Source: Gambelia wislizenii (Eukaryota > Chordata > Lepidosauria > Squamata > Crotaphytidae). Taken from it: DNA of 64,000 nt. Under the pieces are notes generated by a model, which had not been told where the DNA came from, did no database searches, and saw only the letters and a program-made list of their open reading frames with translations. The DNA is taken from assembly GCA_030847615.1 (NCBI GenBank), contig JAUMIR010000002.1:119296309-119360308 (forward strand), read 5' to 3'. The position numbers and the translations under genes are program-made. Positions 59,880 to 64,000 of the stretch are shown here, piece after piece (position 1 is the stretch's first letter; each line of letters begins with the position of its first letter).

Positions 59880-60138
59880 TCTCAGCAAAAGGCGTTCACT
59901 CAGAAGAAGGCTTTCCCTCGACTGGCCCTTGCTTCCCCCCTCTTTCCTGGAACCGGCATGGGATCGCCCGTCATTCTGATCTTTTAAAGGAAAAGCTGAC
60001 TAACCGGGGGGGGGGAGAGGGTGGGTGGTGCTGGGCTGATGTGCCCTTTAAGAAGGGGCAGCGCTGTGCCCGGGAGGAGAGTGGCGGACCTGAGCTGGCC
60101 CGGGGGCTGAGGAGGAGGAGGAGGAGTGGAGCAGCCAG
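59880..60138 (+). other. Candidate non-coding first exon of HYAL2
   Basis: A consensus donor CCAG|GTGAGGG occurs at 60138/60139 within the GC-rich block, downstream of the TATA-like box at 59850. The next good acceptor in the same direction is the one at 62599 in front of the HYAL2 start codon. The 5' limit given is only a guess from the TATA position. This is inference; other donors in the block are possible. Confidence 0.35.
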
Positions 60139-60184
60139 GTGAGGGCTTACAGGACTGCGGGGGGGGGGCACCAGGACTCCAGCC

Positions 60185-60222
60185 TCTTCCTTCCTTCCCT
60201 CCCTCCCTCCCTCCCTCCCTCT
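60185..60222 (+). repeat. (TCCC)n tract in the HYAL2 promoter block
   Basis: ttccttccttccctccctccc...; a pyrimidine tract just after the candidate first-exon donor. Confidence 0.9.
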
Positions 60223-61081
60223 CCTTTAGCATTGTGTGAGAAAATGGAGCAGCTGCTTGGAGAGGTGCGAGGCTGGCAAAGGAGGAAGGCACCCGAGAGG
60301 AGGAGGAGGGTTTCCTAAGGACCCCCTTTGCACCCTCTCGCTCTGTGTGTGTGCGTGAGTGTGTGCTCACCTTGGCTTGCCTCTCTCGGGGCTCTTCTCC
60401 CTTCCCTCTTGGAGCTCAAGGCGAAGTTTTCCTGCAAGACTGCAGCAGAGTCCTTCTCCCGTGCTTGGCTTGGCAAACTTCCTCGCCGCTGAGATGCCCT
60501 TGGAGGGAGCAGCTGAGCCAGCGCACGGGGACAGGGAAAGTTAATGAGACAGAAAAAAAATAATAACCAGCTCCTTGAACGGATTTCTTCCTCCCACCCA
60601 CCCACACATACCAACCCACCCCGGCTCCTTCTCCCTAGGTTGCTCCGCTGGGATATTTGGTAGCCACGACTGGGGCTTGGCATCTTGACGGGCATCCTGC
60701 GGGTTCCGGCTACTTATTTAGCGGCCAGCTTTTTTAGAAGGCGTCCTTCCCTCGGGCTTAAGGCTCGCAAGGGTTGGCTTGGTGTTTGGGTAAGCACGTG
60801 GAAGAAGAAGAGCGCTTCTCCATGCCCTGAGGACCCGGCTTGAGCAAACCACTTGGATTTCTTTTCCTTTCCTAAATCGAAGGGTCTCTTTTCCCCACAA
60901 CACACACACACGCGAGCCCTTCTTTTCCGCTGCTGCCTGCACCGATCCTATTTGACGGCATCGGGAACAGTCTTGGAGAGGCGAACCTTTTCATGGGGCT
61001 TTGTTCGTTCCCACCTACCCCTTTCTTTCACACCCTACTTGATACGGGATTCTCTTTCCAACTTTCTTTCCCTTTGTCGAT

Positions 61082-61083
61082 TT

Positions 61084-61135
<52 letters not shown>

Positions 61136-61136
61136 A
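61082..61136 (+). repeat. (TTTC)n microsatellite
   Basis: About 14 tandem TTTC/TTCT units inside the probable HYAL2 intron 1, immediately before a short DNA element. Confidence 0.95.
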
Positions 61137-61345
61137 GGGTTTCTCAACCTGGAGCCCTAGGGTTCCACAAGAGGTTGCTACTGGTTCTGCGAGATGTTGA
61201 GATTAGGAAAAAAAAGCAACTTTTTTTTTGAGGGGGGAAGATGTAGATATAAAAATTTTTTAGGCAGGGGTTCCCTGAGACCTGAAAATTGTTTCAAGGG
61301 TTCCGCCAAGATACAAAGGCTGAGAAAGGCAAAGGGTAGAAGAAC
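61137..61345. mobile_element. Short hAT-like MITE in probable HYAL2 intron 1
   Basis: The left end reads gggtttctcaacctgg and the right end is its imperfect inverse, ggctgagaaaggc. The 'tttctcaacct' terminus is typical of non-autonomous hAT elements in vertebrates. It carries no coding capacity. Confidence 0.5.
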
Positions 61346-62382
61346 AGAGTACGTAGGTTTACACGCAAGCTATTGGTGCATGTGAAGTTTTAGAACAAAG
61401 GATGACTTTCGTAAATAAATCTTGAGAGGGGGTGGTTGTGCCTGTTGTTGAGGGAGATTTTTTTTTTTTACTCTGGTTGAAGCAGGCAGGAATCATTTTA
61501 AAGCTTGCAAGCTTTTTTTAAAAAAAATCTCCAAACCTCTTTGGTCTATGTAGATTGTACCCTATTGCCAAGGAGTTTCAATACAATTCTTTAAAACAGC
61601 TCCAGTTCCAAGACTGTAAGAGCCATCAAAACAAATGTCTGTCAGAGTAAAAAAAAAAAAAGGGGGGGGTGCTCCCTTTCCACACTGGGCTCCATTAATG
61701 AAAAACTTCCTCTACCAGGGTCATAGTGGGCTAACTTTTCTGTTTACTCCTCTATTTACTTGCTGAGGTCAATGGAGTTTCTGTGCAATCTGGATTCTTG
61801 TGTAGTGGTCTTCTCTCCTCCCCATCCATGAATTTGTCTTGGGTTATGCTGATGAAAGATTGGAGAGGAGAGTAGGGGAGGAAAGCAATGAAGGGAGATG
61901 GAAGAACATATTCTTGTTTTTTAGACTGGCTACCCTGCCTAGGAAGCATCTCTGCCTTGCTGGCAGACTGGAAGTCCTTAAGCAAACAGGCCACTTTTCC
62001 AGACACGTGTCACTGCATGCTGATTCTTGAGGCCCCAGGGACCAGAGCAGAATAAATTCTCTGCTCTCTCCAGATTATTTGATTCTACCTGTTAAACTTT
62101 TTGCTAGGGCTTGAGCACTTTTTTTCAGACTAGGCCAGTGGTCAGGTTTCCTTGCTTGGCATCTCAGCTTCCCAGCTGTAATCCCAGGATTTCTCTCCTC
62201 TTCTGCGTATGATAAAAGACTAGAGGAGAGCGACTGTTGCTGATACAAAAGGAGAGATGCCAGTGCAAGTTGAGAAGTTTTTCAAAGAAGCTTTGCAGAA
62301 TGGTCAATGTTAGTCCGTACAAGGTAAACGCTTAATGGTACGAGAAGGATGATGTGTTTTCCTTCTTCTAGCACTTAACTCA

Positions 62383-62546
62383 CTGAATCTTGTCTGAGTT
62401 TGGAAACTAAGCAGGGTTGGGCCTGGTTGGTACTTGGATGGGAGACCATGAGGATGCTCCAAGCAGAGTTAGGAAAAAGTCATTACTGACAGTCAGAGTT
62501 GACAATACTGATCTTGATGAGCCAGTGGTTTGGCCTGTGCAGTATA
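62383..62546 (+). mobile_element. 5S rRNA-derived SINE, 86 bp before the HYAL2 coding exon region
   Basis: The head (about 62383-62449) matches 5S rRNA from the 'ctgatct...gaagctaagcaggg' region through the internal box C (tacttggatgggagacc). The tail (gttgacaatactgatcttgatg...) differs from the Bov-B-like tail of the copies at 16 kb. It lies in the intron just upstream of the pyrimidine tract. Confidence 0.7.
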
Positions 62547-62599
62547 ATCCCAGAACTTGTATCTTCACCTGCCTCATGCTCTTTTCCCCGCTTTTGCAG

Positions 62600-63586
62600 G
62601 CCTTGTTCTGCCTGTGATCTGCCAGCTTGTGCTCGAAGAACTCAGAGAGGATGCCGGGAGGTGCTGCTCTTGCAGTAGCATGGCTCTTCTTCCTGGCTGT
62701 AGTTGGTGCCCTGGCTGGGCAGTACGAGAAGCCTGCCTTCACCCCTATCTTCACCCGCAGGCCCTTCATTGTGGCCTGGAATGTGCCGTCTCAGGACTGC
62801 CTGCCTCGTTTCAAGGTCCAGCTAGACTTCAGTATCTTTGACGTGGAAGCCTCACCCAATGAGGGCTTTGTGGACCAGAGCTTGACTATTTTCTATAAAG
62901 AGCGCTTAGGACTCTACCCTTACTATGATGCCCAGAAGGTGGCGGTGAATGGGGGTGTCCCTCAAAACAGCAGTTTGGAGGAGCACCTGGGCCACTTAGA
63001 GACTGGCATTAATAAGTACATCCGCTCTGAGACAAAGGAGGGGCTAGCTGTCATCGACTGGGAGGAGTGGAGACCCATCTGGATCCGGAACTGGCAAACA
63101 AAAGACATCTACCGCAATGCCTCCCGTCGACTTGTGTTGGCTCGACGTCGTGATTTGTCGGAGGACCAAGTAAAGAAGGAGGCTCAGTATGAATTTGAGT
63201 CATCAGCTTGTTCCTTTATGAAGGAGACCCTGAAATTTGCCAAGAACTTCCGTCCTCGGCAGCTGTGGGGATACTACCTCTTCCCAGACTGCTACAACCA
63301 CGATTACAGCAAGAATAATGAGAGCTACACTGGTCATTGCCCTGATGTCGAGAAGACACGCAATGACCATCTGGCCTGGCTTTGGAAGGAGAGCACAGCC
63401 CTCTACCCTTCCATCTATCTGGAGCAGATATTGGCCAACTCCACAAATGGACGCAAGTTTGTTAGGTCTCGGGTTCAAGAGGCCCTTCGTATCTCTCAGC
63501 AACATCATGAGGGCTATGACCTGCCTGTCTTTGTTTACACCAGACCCACCTACAACCGCAGACAAGATCTCTCCTATCTAAGTGAG
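62600..63586 (+). other. HYAL2: HYAL2 exon carrying 5' UTR tail and start codon
   Basis: The acceptor is a pyrimidine-rich tract from about 62566 ending in TTTTGCAG at 62592-62599, so the exon should start at 62600. It has 51 bases of 5' UTR before the ATG and a strong donor (GAGgtaaga) after 63586. A single large first coding exon after a non-coding exon is the usual HYAL2 layout. Confidence 0.8.
62651..63586 (+). CDS. HYAL2: Hyaluronidase-2, first coding exon (partial gene)
   Basis: Codes for residues 1-312 of a GH56 hyaluronidase, a glycosidase that cleaves beta-1,4 bonds of hyaluronan; HYAL2 is typically GPI-anchored or lysosomal. Residues 1-22 are a hydrophobic signal peptide. The general-acid motif D136-W-E138 is intact in the stretch GLAVIDWEEWRP. 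FPDCYN at 211-216 is the conserved substrate-cleft segment. C213 and C230 match a family disulfide, and C50 should pair with a cysteine encoded downstream. N-glycosylation sequons lie at N106, N156, N223 and N263. The ATG at 62651 has A at -3; an in-frame TTG codon 24 bases upstream is not a plausible start. The exon ends at GAG|GTAAGA, phase 0. HYAL2 is preferred to HYAL1/3/4 because of the PIFTRRPF and WIRNWQTKDIYR segments. Translation beyond residue 312 in this frame is intron. C187 is an oddity (see findings). Confidence 0.93.
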
Positions 63587-64000
63587 GTAAGAAGGGCTTT
63601 TGTATTAGAACCGCGAAAGATCGACTCCCATAAACTACAGCAACTGGGGTTGCATGTCTGTTCCACTTAAAGCCGCAACCTGTTGTGCAGGCCACAATTA
63701 TCTTGTGCCCACCAAGCCTGTAGAGTTTGGGAAAGTTGCTCTTTTAGACTATAGCTCCCAGAGTGGAGGATTCTAGGAGTTGTAGTCCAGAATAGTAACT
63801 TTTCCATGCTTTGTCTCCCAGTCATGTGTGGTGATAGTCAGGAACTTAATATATGCTGCCTGCCTGGTGCTGCAAAATGGGAGCCTCAACATCATGCGCA
63901 TGTTGTGTAGGCCTGTTGGCATAATGACAGAAGCATTCTCAAACCAGTGTTTCTGACGAGCTGTTCCTGAACAGACTAGTTTTCCTGCCATGGCTTTGTT
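63587..64000 (+). other. HYAL2 intron 2, 5' part (runs off the window)
   Basis: Begins with the consensus donor gtaagaag. At 63739-63812 it contains a degraded MITE remnant of the 'tctaggagttgtagtccagaatagtaac' type; the same motif family is seen at 36445-36555. Nothing else was recognised. Confidence 0.7.

Larger units (their letters stand above)
59555..60720 (+). promoter_or_regulatory. GC/CpG-rich promoter region, probable HYAL2 promoter
   Basis: This block is visibly richer in GC and CpG than anything upstream, with segments such as cttcgcggactcgg and ccggtttccccgg. It also holds poly-purine and poly-pyrimidine runs, including (TCCC)n at about 60185-60222. A TATA-like tataaaa lies at 59850-59856. 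It is 2-3 kb upstream of the HYAL2 coding exon and on the right side to be its promoter. None of the ORFs here resembles a known protein. Transcription start sites cannot be fixed from sequence alone. Confidence 0.6.
60139..62599 (+). other. Probable HYAL2 intron 1
   Basis: The stretch between the candidate first-exon donor and the coding-exon acceptor. It contains a (TTTC)n microsatellite (61082-61136), a short hAT-like element (61137-61345) and a 5S-derived SINE (62383-62546). No conserved coding segment was recognised. Confidence 0.4.

Noticed and set aside
59374..60695. Several ORFs in the GC-rich block
   Set aside because: GC-rich sequence has few stop codons; overlapping frames on both strands show no domain and suit a promoter or 5' UTR.
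62627..62650. Upstream TTG start extending HYAL2 by eight residues
   Set aside because: It would be non-AUG, and it puts polar residues before the signal peptide; ATG at 62651 has a purine at -3.
63203..63695. Minus-strand ORFs of 76-120 codons opposite HYAL2
   Set aside because: They mirror the constrained plus-strand coding exon and have no family resemblance.

Overview
The window looks like nuclear DNA of a squamate reptile, probably a lizard. The evidence is the repeat set: tRNA-derived SINEs with a Bov-B-like 3' tail (Sauria-SINE type), 5S rRNA-derived SINEs, CR1 3' ends with the ATTCTATG-type terminus, L3-like and Bov-B LINE fragments, a Penelope-like tail and many short palindromic DNA transposons. 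The species cannot be read from the sequence.

Only one host gene is recognisable: the 5' part of HYAL2 (hyaluronidase-2, GH56 family) on the + strand at the right edge. A GC/CpG-rich block at about 59,555-60,720 looks like its promoter with a non-coding first exon. The first coding exon (312 codons, phase 0) runs from 62,600 to 63,586. The rest of the gene, including the C-terminal EGF-like region and any GPI-anchor signal, lies beyond 64,000.

The first 59 kb holds no host exon I can recognise and is a layered deposit of mobile elements. The main element is an endonuclease/reverse-transcriptase LINE family whose 3' coding end carries a cysteine/histidine zinc-knuckle-like motif and whose 3' end is an (AG)n tract. 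Five copies are present (about 6.9, 30.5-31.9, 39.7-40.3, 43.6-44.3 and 46.7-50.7 kb). The last is complete end to end (3,992 bp), has a perfect 12-bp target duplication, and sits inside a Tigger-like MITE. Other layers are CR1 (5.3, 9.9, 35.6, 45.2 kb), L3-like (3.3-4.4 kb), Bov-B (20.7-21.8, 51.9 kb), 4-bp-TSD DNA elements with GGGCTTGT-type ends (11.1, 12.3, 17.0, 33.1, 35.7, 57.5 kb), and hAT-like palindromic MITEs.

Nested insertions give a relative order of events at several places: 3.2-4.6, 9.9-10.6, 23.9-26.1, 46.6-50.8 and 57.5-58.4 kb. No CRISPR array, operon, true tRNA/rRNA gene or intact viral gene was seen. I found no undescribed gene system. The most unusual objects are the tight 41-bp-arm palindrome at 37,730-37,814, the CpG-rich 348-bp foldback at 23,227-23,574, the three-tier transposon nest at 23.9-26.1 kb, and the complete zinc-motif LINE.
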